Positions 17,777 through 27,471 of a stretch of DNA of 64,000 nt are shown piece by piece (within the stretch, counting starts at the first letter, position 1; each line of letters opens with the position of its first letter). Source of the stretch: Dyella ginsengisoli LA-4 (lineage in GTDB: Bacteria > Pseudomonadota > Gammaproteobacteria > Xanthomonadales > Rhodanobacteraceae). The notes beneath the pieces are model-generated. The model was not told the origin of the DNA and made no database searches. It saw only the letters and a list, made by a program, of their open reading frames with translations. Made by a program: the position numbers and the translations under genes. The DNA lies in assembly GCF_000334915.1 (NCBI RefSeq), contig NZ_AMSF01000013.1, positions 62,001-126,000 on the forward strand. The letters run 5' to 3'.

Positions 17777-20638
17777 ATGCCCCCGCGCCAGTCCGCGCCC
17801 GCCGCGCCGCTTCGCCGGTCCGTCGCAGTCGCGCTGGCGCTCATGTTCGGAATGGCCTGCGCCGTAGCGCATGGCCAGGGTGCGACCCGACACTACCAGC
17901 TGCCTGCGGGCACGCTCGACCAGTCCCTGCGTGCGCTGGCCCGCAGCGGAAACATCCAGCTGCTGTATCCGCCGGAGCTCACCGCCCATCGCCGGGCCGG
18001 GCCGCTGGAGGGCGACTTCACGCCAGCCGATGCCCTGGCCGAACTGCTGCGCGGCAGCGGCCTGGAGGCGCAGCGGGTCACGGCGGACACCTTCGTGCTC
18101 CGGCTTCCCGCGGCACGAACGGCGCCCGCGCTGCCCGTGGGGCGCGCGCTCCCGGCGGTCCCCCTGCAGGACGTTCCGGTACCGCTGCTGCCGGTGGAAG
18201 TGACCGGCACGCATCTGCGCCGCACCGAGGTGGAGACAGCCTCGCCACTTACCGTCATCACGCGCCAGCAGATCGAGCGGAGTGGCTACCAGACGCTGTT
18301 CGAACTGCTGCGCGCCCAGCCGGGCGTGCGGGTAAACAATGCCCCGGTGGCGATGACCGACAACGCGCTGTATCAGGCCAACGGGTTGTCCGGGGCCACG
18401 GGCGCCGCGGCAGTCGACCTGCACGGACTGGGGGCCACCGCCACGCTGTTCCTGGTCGACGGCCAGCGCATGGCCGGCTATGGCCTGGCGCAGGGCGAAT
18501 TCGCCCTGGTCAACGACCTGGAGAGCATCCCGCTGCCATTGGTCGAGCGGATCGAGGTACTGCGCGACGGCGCGTCGGCGATCTATGGTTCCGACGCCAT
18601 GGCGGGCGTGGTCAACATCATCCTGCGCAAGCAGTTCCAGGGCGTCGCGGTGGATGCCAATACCGGCATCTCCTCCCGTGGCGATGCGGCCCAGCACCGC
18701 GGCACGATCAGCGCCGGTACGGCATTCGGCCACGGCGGACACGTGATCCTGGGGCTGGACTACCTCGAGCGCTCGCCGCTGCTCGGCCGGGACCGTGCCT
18801 GGGCACGCAACTCCGGCGAGGACAGCAACGGCTACTACTACTTCGACGGTGGCCAGATCGGCTACGACAGCCAGGGCGGCGGCTGCACCCGCACGTCGCT
18901 GGACGGACCGTGCGTCAACACCTCCGGCCCGGTCACCACGCTGCAGACACAGCTCGACAGCCGCTCGCTGCTCGCCCACGTCGATCATCCGCTCGGCTCG
19001 CTGCGGGCCTACGCCGATCTGCGCTGGAACATGGTGCGCCAGCACCAGCAGACCGGCCCGGCCACCGAGCAGATCGGGTTCTACGATCCGGCGACGCCGC
19101 AGAACACGCAGGTAGTCAACTACGCATTCAGCGACGTCGGGCCGATCCGCGACTTCACCCAGTCGCGCAGTACCCAGGTCAGCATCGGTCTCCATGGCAC
19201 GCCGGGCGACTGGGCATGGGATCTGCGCCTGGACAGCCAGCACAATGCCGGGACCGACCGGGTACAGGGCCTGTTGCGCTCCAGCGTGCTCGATCAGGCG
19301 CTGGCCGATGGCAGCTACCAGCCGGGAGGACACAACGATGCGGCCGTGCTGGCGGCGCTGGCGCCCGCGCTGATGCGCACCGGCCACACCAGCCAGACCG
19401 GCTTCAGCCTGCGCACCGATGGCCCGCTGACCGAGTGGCGGGAGGGTAGCGTCGGGCTGGCCGCGGGCATCGAGGGCTACCGCGAAAAACTGGACGACCA
19501 GCCCGACCCGCTGCTGATCTCCAACGACGTGTTCCAGTTCCAGTCGCCTTACGTGCGGCGCGGCGACCGCTGGATCTCGGCGGCCTACGTCGAGCTGGAA
19601 ACGCCGCTGGCCCGGGGGCTGGCCATGAACCTGGCTGGTCGCGCGGACCACAGCGGCGGTTTCGGCTGGGCCTTCTCCCCGAAGCTGGGGCTCAAGTGGG
19701 ACCTGACCGAGAGTGTCAGCCTGCGCGGCACCCTGGCGCGCGGCTATCGCGCGCCGACGTTGCCCGAACTGGACCGACCGCAGGCGCTGCTCCCCACCGG
19801 CGTGCGGGTGGAGGTCCCGGACAACCTGCTGCCGTGCCAGAGCCGGGTGGCGACCTCGCCGGGCTACTCGTTGTGCACCCTCCGACTGGACAGCGTGAGC
19901 AACCCGGCGCTGCAGCCCGAACGCTCGCGCAGCCTCACCCTGGGCGTGGTGTGGGCGCCGAGTCCGGCCCTGGGCGTGGCGCTGGATGTCTACCAGGTCG
20001 ATCGCCGGAACGAGATCCGGCCACTGCCGGTGTCCTACGCGCTGGACCACCCGGATGCCTATCCGGAGCTGTTCCGCCGCAACGACAAGGGCGTGCTGTA
20101 CGCGTTCGACCAGCAACTGGTGAACCTGGGCAGGACCATGGTGCGTTCGTTCGACCTGGACGCGCGCTACCGGCTCGATACCGCGCGCCACGGCAGCCTC
20201 GCCTTCAGCCTCGGCGTGGACTGGCTCTCCAAGCTGCGACGGCAGATCGAACCCGGCGCGACACCGCAGTCCTACGATGGCTACGCGGACCAGCCCAAGG
20301 CGACCGCGCTGGCCGGCGTCGAATGGACGCTGCGCAACTGGGTGGCCACCGCCAACCTGCGCTACACCGGGCACTACGCCTTCCAGTCCAGTGCCGACAG
20401 CCCGCTCGCCTGCCCCAAGGCCCTGCGCGATACCGGGCATTGCGACACGCCGGCCTTCACCCTGCTCGACCTCAACCTCGAATACGGCGGCATTCCCCAC
20501 TGGCGCTTCGGCCTGAACATCCACAACGCCCTGGATCACCAGCCGGTCTATTACGGCCGGCCTTCGCTCGCCTACAGCCCTTCATTCGACGACGTGGTCG
20601 GCCGATACTTCCTCCTGAGCGTCCACTACCAGCGCTGA
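17777..20638 (+). CDS. TonB-dependent receptor with N-terminal STN signalling domain
   Basis: Outer-membrane transducer and transporter of 953 residues. A signal peptide covers about 1-34 and an STN (secretin/TonB N-terminal) domain about 38-110 (YQLPAGTLDQSLRALARSGN). A TonB box (EVTG) lies at 141-144, and the plug follows with GTHLRRTEVETASPLTVITRQ and VDGQRMAGYG. The rest is a barrel ending in a basic residue rather than the usual Phe. The STN domain contacts FecR, so ligand binding should switch on the linked sigma factor. Relatives in this order import siderophores or plant and complex carbohydrates; the ligand cannot be read here. Confidence 0.92.
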   Translation: MPPRQSAPAAPLRRSVAVALALMFGMACAVAHGQGATRHYQLPAGTLDQSLRALARSGNIQLLYPPELTAHRRAGPLEGDFTPADALAELLRGSGLEAQRVTADTFVLRLPAARTAPALPVGRALPAVPLQDVPVPLLPVEVTGTHLRRTEVETASPLTVITRQQIERSGYQTLFELLRAQPGVRVNNAPVAMTDNALYQANGLSGATGAAAVDLHGLGATATLFLVDGQRMAGYGLAQGEFALVNDLESIPLPLVERIEVLRDGASAIYGSDAMAGVVNIILRKQFQGVAVDANTGISSRGDAAQHRGTISAGTAFGHGGHVILGLDYLERSPLLGRDRAWARNSGEDSNGYYYFDGGQIGYDSQGGGCTRTSLDGPCVNTSGPVTTLQTQLDSRSLLAHVDHPLGSLRAYADLRWNMVRQHQQTGPATEQIGFYDPATPQNTQVVNYAFSDVGPIRDFTQSRSTQVSIGLHGTPGDWAWDLRLDSQHNAGTDRVQGLLRSSVLDQALADGSYQPGGHNDAAVLAALAPALMRTGHTSQTGFSLRTDGPLTEWREGSVGLAAGIEGYREKLDDQPDPLLISNDVFQFQSPYVRRGDRWISAAYVELETPLARGLAMNLAGRADHSGGFGWAFSPKLGLKWDLTESVSLRGTLARGYRAPTLPELDRPQALLPTGVRVEVPDNLLPCQSRVATSPGYSLCTLRLDSVSNPALQPERSRSLTLGVVWAPSPALGVALDVYQVDRRNEIRPLPVSYALDHPDAYPELFRRNDKGVLYAFDQQLVNLGRTMVRSFDLDARYRLDTARHGSLAFSLGVDWLSKLRRQIEPGATPQSYDGYADQPKATALAGVEWTLRNWVATANLRYTGHYAFQSSADSPLACPKALRDTGHCDTPAFTLLDLNLEYGGIPHWRFGLNIHNALDHQPVYYGRPSLAYSPSFDDVVGRYFLLSVHYQR

Positions 20639-20670
20639 CCATGGCGCCGGCATGGTTGCAAATGCACCTG

Positions 20671-20700
20671 TTGACGCCGCCACAAACCCGCCCGTAGTGT
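20671..20700 (+). promoter_or_regulatory. thr operon promoter
   Basis: TTGACG (20671-20676), 18-base spacer, TAGTGT (20695-20700), seven bases, then the thrL ATG. Transcription should start at 20707 or 20708, making the leader-peptide mRNA leaderless. The ilv promoter at 24621 has the same geometry and a similar upstream flank. Confidence 0.65.
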
Positions 20701-20707
20701 CTGAACC

Positions 20708-20863
20708 ATGTCGATCGACAACGCCCCCGCCAGCCTCCGCCCCGCTCGCCTCCCCGGCGTGGCGTGCTGCGCCGGCGGGCGCTGCGTCGACACCCCCTGC
20801 GTCGCCACCATTACCACCACGACCATTACTACCCGGTCCGGGTGGGTGTCCGTGCGCGACTAG
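20708..20863 (+). CDS. thrL: thr operon leader peptide (51 residues)
   Basis: Short open frame whose translation senses threonyl- and isoleucyl-tRNA. Residues 33-43 read ATITTTTITTR: a run of seven Thr and two Ile codons at 20807-20833, equivalent to the control region of E. coli ThrL. The Ile codons are ATT, uncommon in this GC-rich DNA where ATC dominates. The start ATG is at the predicted transcription start, with no Shine-Dalgarno. The homoserine dehydrogenase gene begins 93 bases after its stop. It is longer than the E. coli peptide (21 residues), with an unusual Cys-rich segment in the middle (CCAGGRC). Confidence 0.85.
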   Translation: MSIDNAPASLRPARLPGVACCAGGRCVDTPCVATITTTTITTRSGWVSVRD

Positions 20864-20878
20864 TTTCATCACACGCAA

Positions 20879-20905
20879 CGGCCCCGCCCTCGACGAGGCG
20901 GGCCG
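20879..20905 (+). promoter_or_regulatory. thr attenuator-like hairpin
   Basis: CGGCCCCGCC and GGCGGGCCG form a strong stem with a bulged C, 16 bases after the thrL stop. There is no U-tract, so it is not a classical intrinsic terminator. CCGGTCCG at 20833-20840, right after the Thr codons, can pair with CGGGCCGG at 20899-20906, which would compete with this hairpin. Confidence 0.5.
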
Positions 20906-20955
20906 GCATCCACACCGACACGCCAGCGAGCACGGGCCTCATCCGGAGGCTTACC

Positions 20956-22113
20956 GTGAATTCCTGTGCACCCCAGCTGCTCGAACACCCCAAACCGCTG
21001 CCGTCGGCGTTTGCGCCGGCGGCTCCGGTCTCCCGTTGCCGCGAGCTGGCCGTCGGCGTGATCGGCCCCGGCCGCGTCGGCAGCGCCCTGCTCGACCAGC
21101 TGCGTGCCGCGCAGCCGCGGCTGCAGCGCGAGGGCCGCGTGCGGTTGCGCCTGTGCGGCGTGGTCGCCAGCAAGCGCATGTGGCTGGACTGCGACGACGC
21201 CGAGTTGAACAGCCGCCACGGCGGTGCACAGGTCTGGCGGCCCAATGACCTCGATGCCTTCGCCGCCCACGTGCGCGGCATCGAGCCGCGCGACGCACTG
21301 CTGATCGACTGCAGCGCCAGCGATGCGGTGGCCTCCCGTTATCCCGCCTGGCTGGCCGCCGGCCTGCACGTGGTCACCCCGAACAAGCTGGCCGGCAGCG
21401 GTGCACTCGAGCGCTGGCAGGCGATCCGCGCCGCCAGCGCCGCCAGCGGCGCGCGCTTTCGCTACGAGGCCACGGTCTGCGCCGGCCTGCCGGTGGTACA
21501 GACGCTGCGCGACCTGCTCGACACCGGCGACGAGCTGACCGCCGCCGAAGGCATGTTTTCCGGCACGCTGGCGTGGCTGTGCAACCGCCACGACGGCTCG
21601 CGACCGTTCTCGGCACTGGTGCACGAGGCGCATGCGCTGGGCTACACCGAACCGGACCCGCGCGACGACCTGTCCGGCATGGACGTGGCGCGCAAGCTGG
21701 TGATCCTGGCGCGCGAGGCCGGCTGGGCGCTGTCGCTCGATGACGTCGCGGTGGAGAGCCTGGTTCCGGCCGCGCTGGCATCGCTGTCGCGCGACGACTT
21801 CCTGGAGCGGATGGCAGAACTCGATGCGCCGATGGCCGCGCGGCTCGCCGAAGCGCGGGCTGAAGGCGGCGTGCTGCGTCACGTCGCCCACCTGGATGCC
21901 CGCGGCCGCGCCAGCGTCCGGCTGGCGGTGCTGCCGGCCGACCACGCTTTCGCCCATTCGCGGCTGACCGACAACGTGGTGCAGTTCACCACCCGTCGCT
22001 ACTGCGATAATCCGCTGCTGGTGCAGGGCCCGGGTGCCGGTCCCGAGGTCACCGCCGCCGGCATCTTCGCCGACCTGCTGCGCATCGCCGAATCGCTCGA
22101 GGTGCGCGCGTGA
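20956..22113 (+). CDS. thrA: Homoserine dehydrogenase, ThrA-type, without aspartokinase domain
   Basis: Reduces aspartate semialdehyde to homoserine. GTG at 20956 is chosen because GGAGG lies six bases upstream; this gives 385 residues. The NAD(P) motif GPGRVG is at 37-42. The catalytic region contains [26 protein letters not shown] and [19 protein letters not shown], which closely resemble the C-terminal half of E. coli ThrA/MetL. The aspartokinase half found in ThrA is absent, and longer in-frame versions only cover the leader region. It overlaps thrB by four bases (GTGA). Aspartokinase must be encoded elsewhere. Confidence 0.92.
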   Translation: MNSCAPQLLEHPKPLPSAFAPAAPVSRCRELAVGVIGPGRVGSALLDQLRAAQPRLQREGRVRLRLCGVVASKRMWLDCDDAELNSRHGGAQVWRPNDLDAFAAHVRGIEPRDALLIDCSASDAVASRYPAWLAAGLHVVTPNKLAGSGALERWQAIRAASAASGARFRYEATVCAGLPVVQTLRDLLDTGDELTAAEGMFSGTLAWLCNRHDGSRPFSALVHEAHALGYTEPDPRDDLSGMDVARKLVILAREAGWALSLDDVAVESLVPAALASLSRDDFLERMAELDAPMAARLAEARAEGGVLRHVAHLDARGRASVRLAVLPADHAFAHSRLTDNVVQFTTRRYCDNPLLVQGPGAGPEVTAAGIFADLLRIAESLEVRA

Positions 22114-23099
22114 ATGCCCAACTGCGAGACCGCATGAGCCAAGCTCCGCAACGCGCCCTCCATGCCTATGCCTTCGCGCCCGCCTGCGTGGGCAATGTCG
22201 GCGTGGGCTTCGACATCCTCGGCCATTCGATGGCCGGTGCCGGCGATCGCGCCGAAGTGCGCCGCATCGACGAGCCGGTGGTGCGCATCGCCGCGATCGA
22301 GGGTGTGGTCACCGAGCTGCCACGGGATCCACAGCGCAATACGGCAGGCATGGCGCTGATCTCCCTGCGCCGCGCACTGAGCCTGCATCATGGCTTCGAG
22401 CTGACCCTGCACAAGGGCATCGCACTGGGTTCGGGCATGGCCGGCTCGGCGGCCTCCTGCGTGGCCGCGCTGGTCGCCGCCAACGCCCTGCTGGAGCGTC
22501 CGCTGCCGCCCGAGTCGCTGTACGAGTTCGCGCTGGACGGCGAGGCCGTGGCCAGCGGCAGCCGCCACGGCGACAACATCGGCCCGATGCTGCTGGGCGG
22601 TCTGGTGCTCGCCACCCACGACCGGCTGGTGCGCATCCCGGTGCCGGCCAGCTGGCACTGCGCCCTGGTCCATCCGCATTTCGTGCTGGAAACGCGCAAG
22701 GCGCGCGCCGCACTCGCCGGCGACTACCCGCTCGGCGGCTTCGTGCAGCAGAGCGCCAACCTCTCGCTGGTGCTGGCCGGTTGCTACCGCGGCGAGGCGG
22801 CGCTGGTGCGTGAAGGCCTGAAGGACGTGCTGGTCGAACCACGCCGCGCGCCGCTGGTGCCGAACTTCGCGCGGGTCAAGCAGGCGGCGATGGACCACCG
22901 CGCCATGGGTGCCAGCATTTCCGGCGCCGGTCCCAGCGTGTTCGGCTGGTACGAGCAGCGCGCCGATGCGGAAAAGGCGGCCGCTGCCATGCGCGGCGCC
23001 TTCGCCGAGGCGGGGCTGGACAGCGATGCCTTCGTCGCTCCCGTCGATGGCCCCGCCGCCTGCGTGCTCGACACCCTCGACGCCGGGGTCGATGCATGA
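22110..23099 (+). CDS. thrB: Homoserine kinase
   Basis: GHMP-family kinase that phosphorylates homoserine, the second thr-specific step. The 329-residue protein has the GHMP ATP loop [15 protein letters not shown] near residue 107, the N-terminal motif [19 protein letters not shown], and the C-terminal [13 protein letters not shown] loop. The GTG at 22110 overlaps the thrA stop and follows GAGG; an in-frame ATG at 22134 is a possible shorter start. It overlaps thrC by ATGA, so thrABC is tightly coupled. Confidence 0.93.
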   Translation: MNAQLRDRMSQAPQRALHAYAFAPACVGNVGVGFDILGHSMAGAGDRAEVRRIDEPVVRIAAIEGVVTELPRDPQRNTAGMALISLRRALSLHHGFELTLHKGIALGSGMAGSAASCVAALVAANALLERPLPPESLYEFALDGEAVASGSRHGDNIGPMLLGGLVLATHDRLVRIPVPASWHCALVHPHFVLETRKARAALAGDYPLGGFVQQSANLSLVLAGCYRGEAALVREGLKDVLVEPRRAPLVPNFARVKQAAMDHRAMGASISGAGPSVFGWYEQRADAEKAAAAMRGAFAEAGLDSDAFVAPVDGPAACVLDTLDAGVDA

Positions 23100-24406
23100 G
23101 CGAGGCGTTGCGTTACGTCAGCACGCGGGGTGACTGTCCCGCCGCGGGACTGAGCGCGGCCATCGCCGCCGGACTGGCGCCCGACGGCGGCCTGTACGTA
23201 CCGCAGACGATGCCCCGGCGGGACATCGCGGACTTCGATCCGGCCGGCACGCTGGCCGACACTGCCACCACCCTGCTCGCGCCGTTCTTCGCCGGCGATC
23301 CGCTGGCCGATGCGCTGCCGGCGATCTGCGCCGAGGCACTGGATTTTCCGGTACCGCACCGCGCGCTGACGACCGACGGCGCCCATGTGCTGGAGCTGTT
23401 CCATGGCCCCACCGCCGCGTTCAAGGACATCGGCGCGCGCTTTCTCGCCGCCTGCCTGGCGCGCCTGCCGCGGGCCGACACGCGTCCGCTGACCATCCTC
23501 GTCGCCACCTCCGGCGACACCGGGGCTGCGGTCGGTGCCGCCTTCCACGACCGTCCGGGCGTGCGCGTGGTGATCCTGTACCCGGACGGCAAGGTGTCGC
23601 CACGACAGGCGCACCAGCTCGGCTGCTTCGGCGACAACGTGACTGCCCTGCGCGTGGCGGGCCGCTTCGACGACTGCCAGCGCATGGTCAAGGCGGCGCT
23701 CAATGACGCCTCGCTGCAGGCCGTGGTACCGCTTTCCTCGGCCAACAGCATCAGCCTCGGCCGCCTGCTGCCGCAGATGAGCTATTACGCGCATGCCGCG
23801 CTGGGCTGGTGGCGGGAGCGCGGGCAGCCGCTCGACCTGATCGTGCCCACCGGCAACCTGGGCAATGCGCTGGCCGCGCTGTGGGTGCGCGAACTGGGCC
23901 TGCCGGTCGGCCGGGTGCATCTGACCTGCAATGCCAACGCGACGCTGCCCGAGTTCCTCGCCGGCGCCGACTACCGCCCGCGCGAGGCGGTGGCGACCAT
24001 CGCCAACGCGATGGACGTGGGCGCGCCAAGCAACGTCGAGCGGCTGCGCTGGACCTTCGACGACGCGACCCTGCGCCGCGAGCTGCCGGCCACCTGCGTC
24101 GACGACGCAGCGATCCGCGACACCATCGCCCGTCACGCCCGCGAGCATGGCGAGGTGTTCTGCCCGCATACCGCCACGGCCATGCACGTGCTCGACACGC
24201 TGCGGGCGGCAGGCGACCGCGATGACTGGACGGTGGTCGCCACCGCCCATCCGGCCAAGTTCGAGAGCGTGGTGGAACCGCTGGTCGGCCATCCGGTGGC
24301 GGTGCCGCCGGCGCTGGCGGCCATGCTGGCCCGCCCGTCACTGGCCGATCCCCTGGCCGCCGACGACGGGACGCTGAAGGCCTGGTTGAAGTCGGCGCTA
24401 CGCTGA
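23096..24406 (+). CDS. thrC: Threonine synthase
   Basis: PLP enzyme that converts O-phosphohomoserine to threonine. The 436-residue protein shows [18 protein letters not shown] at the start, the PLP lysine in [11 protein letters not shown] (Lys110), the phosphate loop [10 protein letters not shown], and [11 protein letters not shown]. It ends the thr operon; a 12-bp hairpin follows, then the ilv leader region. The threonine it produces is the substrate for IlvA at the end of the next operon. Confidence 0.95.
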   Translation: MSEALRYVSTRGDCPAAGLSAAIAAGLAPDGGLYVPQTMPRRDIADFDPAGTLADTATTLLAPFFAGDPLADALPAICAEALDFPVPHRALTTDGAHVLELFHGPTAAFKDIGARFLAACLARLPRADTRPLTILVATSGDTGAAVGAAFHDRPGVRVVILYPDGKVSPRQAHQLGCFGDNVTALRVAGRFDDCQRMVKAALNDASLQAVVPLSSANSISLGRLLPQMSYYAHAALGWWRERGQPLDLIVPTGNLGNALAALWVRELGLPVGRVHLTCNANATLPEFLAGADYRPREAVATIANAMDVGAPSNVERLRWTFDDATLRRELPATCVDDAAIRDTIARHAREHGEVFCPHTATAMHVLDTLRAAGDRDDWTVVATAHPAKFESVVEPLVGHPVAVPPALAAMLARPSLADPLAADDGTLKAWLKSALR

Positions 24407-24429
24407 TCCATACCTTCGCGAACGGAACT

Positions 24430-24457
24430 GCGGCGATGCGTCACGACGCATCGCCGC
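24430..24457 (+). terminator. 12-bp hairpin after thrC
   Basis: GCGGCGATGCGT, loop CACG, ACGCATCGCCGC: a perfect 12-bp stem 24 bases after the thrC stop. No T-run follows, so it may be a Rho-independent terminator of weak type or protect the 3' end. Confidence 0.5.
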
Positions 24458-24620
24458 GGCTCTCCATGGCAGCCAGGGCCGCCCCTGTGACGCAGCAGCG
24501 GGAGAAACGCAGATCCATGCGGATCGGGCGGAACCCTTGCGCACCAAGGCCTGGATGGTTTCCACGATTGGCCATCTGGACGTCCGAATGAAAATTTCCG
24601 CTTGGATTCACATGAAACTG

Positions 24621-24650
24621 TTGACGCGGCCTTTTCCGCTGCCCTAAGGT
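24621..24650 (+). promoter_or_regulatory. ilv/leu operon promoter
   Basis: TTGACG (24621-24626), 18-base spacer, TAAGGT (24645-24650), seven bases, ATG of the leader peptide. The predicted transcription start falls on or next to the ATG. The flank ATGAAACTG before the -35 resembles ATGCACCTG at the thr promoter. Confidence 0.7.
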
Positions 24651-24657
24651 CGATCGC

Positions 24658-24798
24658 ATGTCGCAGCGCAGCAGCCACCACAGCCTCGCCCTGAGCCGTC
24701 GTCCCACGACGGTCGGCGACCCGCTGCCGGCCGGCGGCACCCTCCTTCTTATTGGCCTTGTACTCGTACTCCTCATTACCAGCGGAGGTGCGGGCTAG
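24658..24798 (+). CDS. ilvL: ilv/leu operon leader peptide (46 residues)
   Basis: Leader peptide that senses charged Leu, Val and Ile tRNAs. Residues 28-41 read TLLLIGLVLVLLIT, encoded at 24739-24780, with eleven consecutive or near-consecutive branched-chain codons. All are CTC, CTT, GTA or ATT; none is the CTG, GTG or ATC that dominates the neighbouring genes. Its last codons (24787-24794) form the antiterminator strand, so a ribosome at the stop codon masks it. The ATG lies at the predicted transcription start with no ribosome binding site. A 7-bp hairpin (24696-24712) in the early frame may be the pause structure. Confidence 0.9.
   Translation: MSQRSSHHSLALSRRPTTVGDPLPAGGTLLLIGLVLVLLITSGGAG
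24787..24794 (+). promoter_or_regulatory. ilv antiterminator segment
   Basis: GGTGCGGG, inside the last codons of the leader peptide, is perfectly complementary to CCCGCACC at 24846-24853, the left side of the terminator. The pairing excludes the terminator stem. Confidence 0.75.
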
Positions 24799-24844
24799 CG
24801 GCTGCGTCCCAGGCAAAAGGAAACACACCTGAGACCCCCCAAGA

Positions 24845-24876
24845 CCCCGCACCGACACCGGAGCGGGGTTTTTTTT
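24845..24876 (+). terminator. ilv attenuator (intrinsic terminator)
   Basis: CCCCGC and GCGGGG arms with an inner CCG/CGG stem and an A-A mismatch, followed by eight T. It ends 32 bases before the leuA start. When the ribosome finishes the leader peptide it should form and stop transcription; stalling at Leu/Val/Ile codons should favour the antiterminator. Confidence 0.92.
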
Positions 24877-24908
24877 CGCCTGCGTTCCGCCCCCTCCCGG
24901 AGATCCCG

Positions 24909-26489
<1,581 letters not shown>

Positions 26490-26529
26490 TCCCGCCCATG
26501 CCGCACCCAGCCACCGCACGGAGCCACCG

Positions 26530-27471
26530 ATGAGTACGCCCTTCCTCTGGCACAACGGCCGCATCAAGCCCTGGGCCGACGCCACCGTCCACGTCACCAC
26601 CCACGCGCTGCACTACGGCTCGTCGGTGTTCGAGGGCGAGCGCGTCTACGCCACGCCGCAGGGCCCGGCCTATTTCCGTCTGGCCGACCACACCCGCCGC
26701 CTGTTCGAGTCGGCGCGCGTGTACGACATCGACATCGGCTTCAGCGAGCCGGAGATCAACGCCGCCTGCCTGGAGGTGATCCGCGCCAACGCCATGCGCG
26801 CGGCCTACGTGCGGCCGATCGTGTTCCGCGGCGCCGGCGGCCTCGGCGTGCTGCCGAAGGACGGCTCGCCGGTGGACGTGGCGATCATGGCGATGGAATG
26901 GGGTGCCTACCTGGGCGACGCCCGCGAGAAGGGCGCCAACGTCTGCGTGTCGTCCTGGCACCGTCCGGCACCGAACACCCTGCCGAGCTGGGCCAAGGCC
27001 GGCGGCAACTACCTGTCCAGCCAGCTGATCGCCGCCGAGGCGCGGCGCGGCGGCTACGACGAGGGCATCGCACTGGGCCACAACGGCCTGCTCAGCGAGG
27101 GTGCGGGCGAGAACCTGTTCCTGGTCAAGAAGGGCAAGCTGCTCACCCCGCCGTCCAGTGCCGGCATCCTCGCCGGCATCACCCGCGACTCGGTGATCAC
27201 CCTGGCCGAGGACCTGGGCCTGACGGTGGAAGAGCGCGACCTGCCGCGCGAGGCGCTGTACTCGGCCGACGAGGTGTTCATGACCGGCACCGCCGCCGAG
27301 ATCACGCCGGTGCGCTCGGTCGACCGCAAGCCGGTCGGCGCCGGCGAGCCGGGTCCGGTGACGCGCGCGCTGCAGCAGCGCTTCTTCGGCCTGTTCGACG
27401 GCAGCACCGAGGACCGCTGGGGTTGGCTGGAGGTGGTGCCTGCGGTCGCTTCCGAGGAGATCGCCGCATGA
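26530..27471 (+). CDS. ilvE: Branched-chain amino acid aminotransferase
   Basis: PLP class IV transaminase doing the last step for Leu, Ile and Val. The 313-residue protein has the family pattern [16 protein letters not shown] at residue 26, the PLP lysine in [24 protein letters not shown] and the [13 protein letters not shown] phosphate region. ATG at 26530 is preceded by GGAG. Its stop overlaps the leuC ATG (ATGA). Placing ilvE between leuA and leuC is unusual compared with enteric operons. Confidence 0.95.
   Translation: MSTPFLWHNGRIKPWADATVHVTTHALHYGSSVFEGERVYATPQGPAYFRLADHTRRLFESARVYDIDIGFSEPEINAACLEVIRANAMRAAYVRPIVFRGAGGLGVLPKDGSPVDVAIMAMEWGAYLGDAREKGANVCVSSWHRPAPNTLPSWAKAGGNYLSSQLIAAEARRGGYDEGIALGHNGLLSEGAGENLFLVKKGKLLTPPSSAGILAGITRDSVITLAEDLGLTVEERDLPREALYSADEVFMTGTAAEITPVRSVDRKPVGAGEPGPVTRALQQRFFGLFDGSTEDRWGWLEVVPAVASEEIAA

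Noticed and set aside
17669-20539. Open frame of 956 codons antisense to the STN receptor
   Set aside because: Low-complexity Gln/Arg/Ala/Gly composition, no ribosome site and complete overlap with a clear receptor gene.
20764-20955. N-terminal extension of homoserine dehydrogenase by 64 residues
   Set aside because: The stretch overlaps thrL and is Arg/His-rich. GTG at 20956 has a proper GGAGG, and the domain begins right after it.
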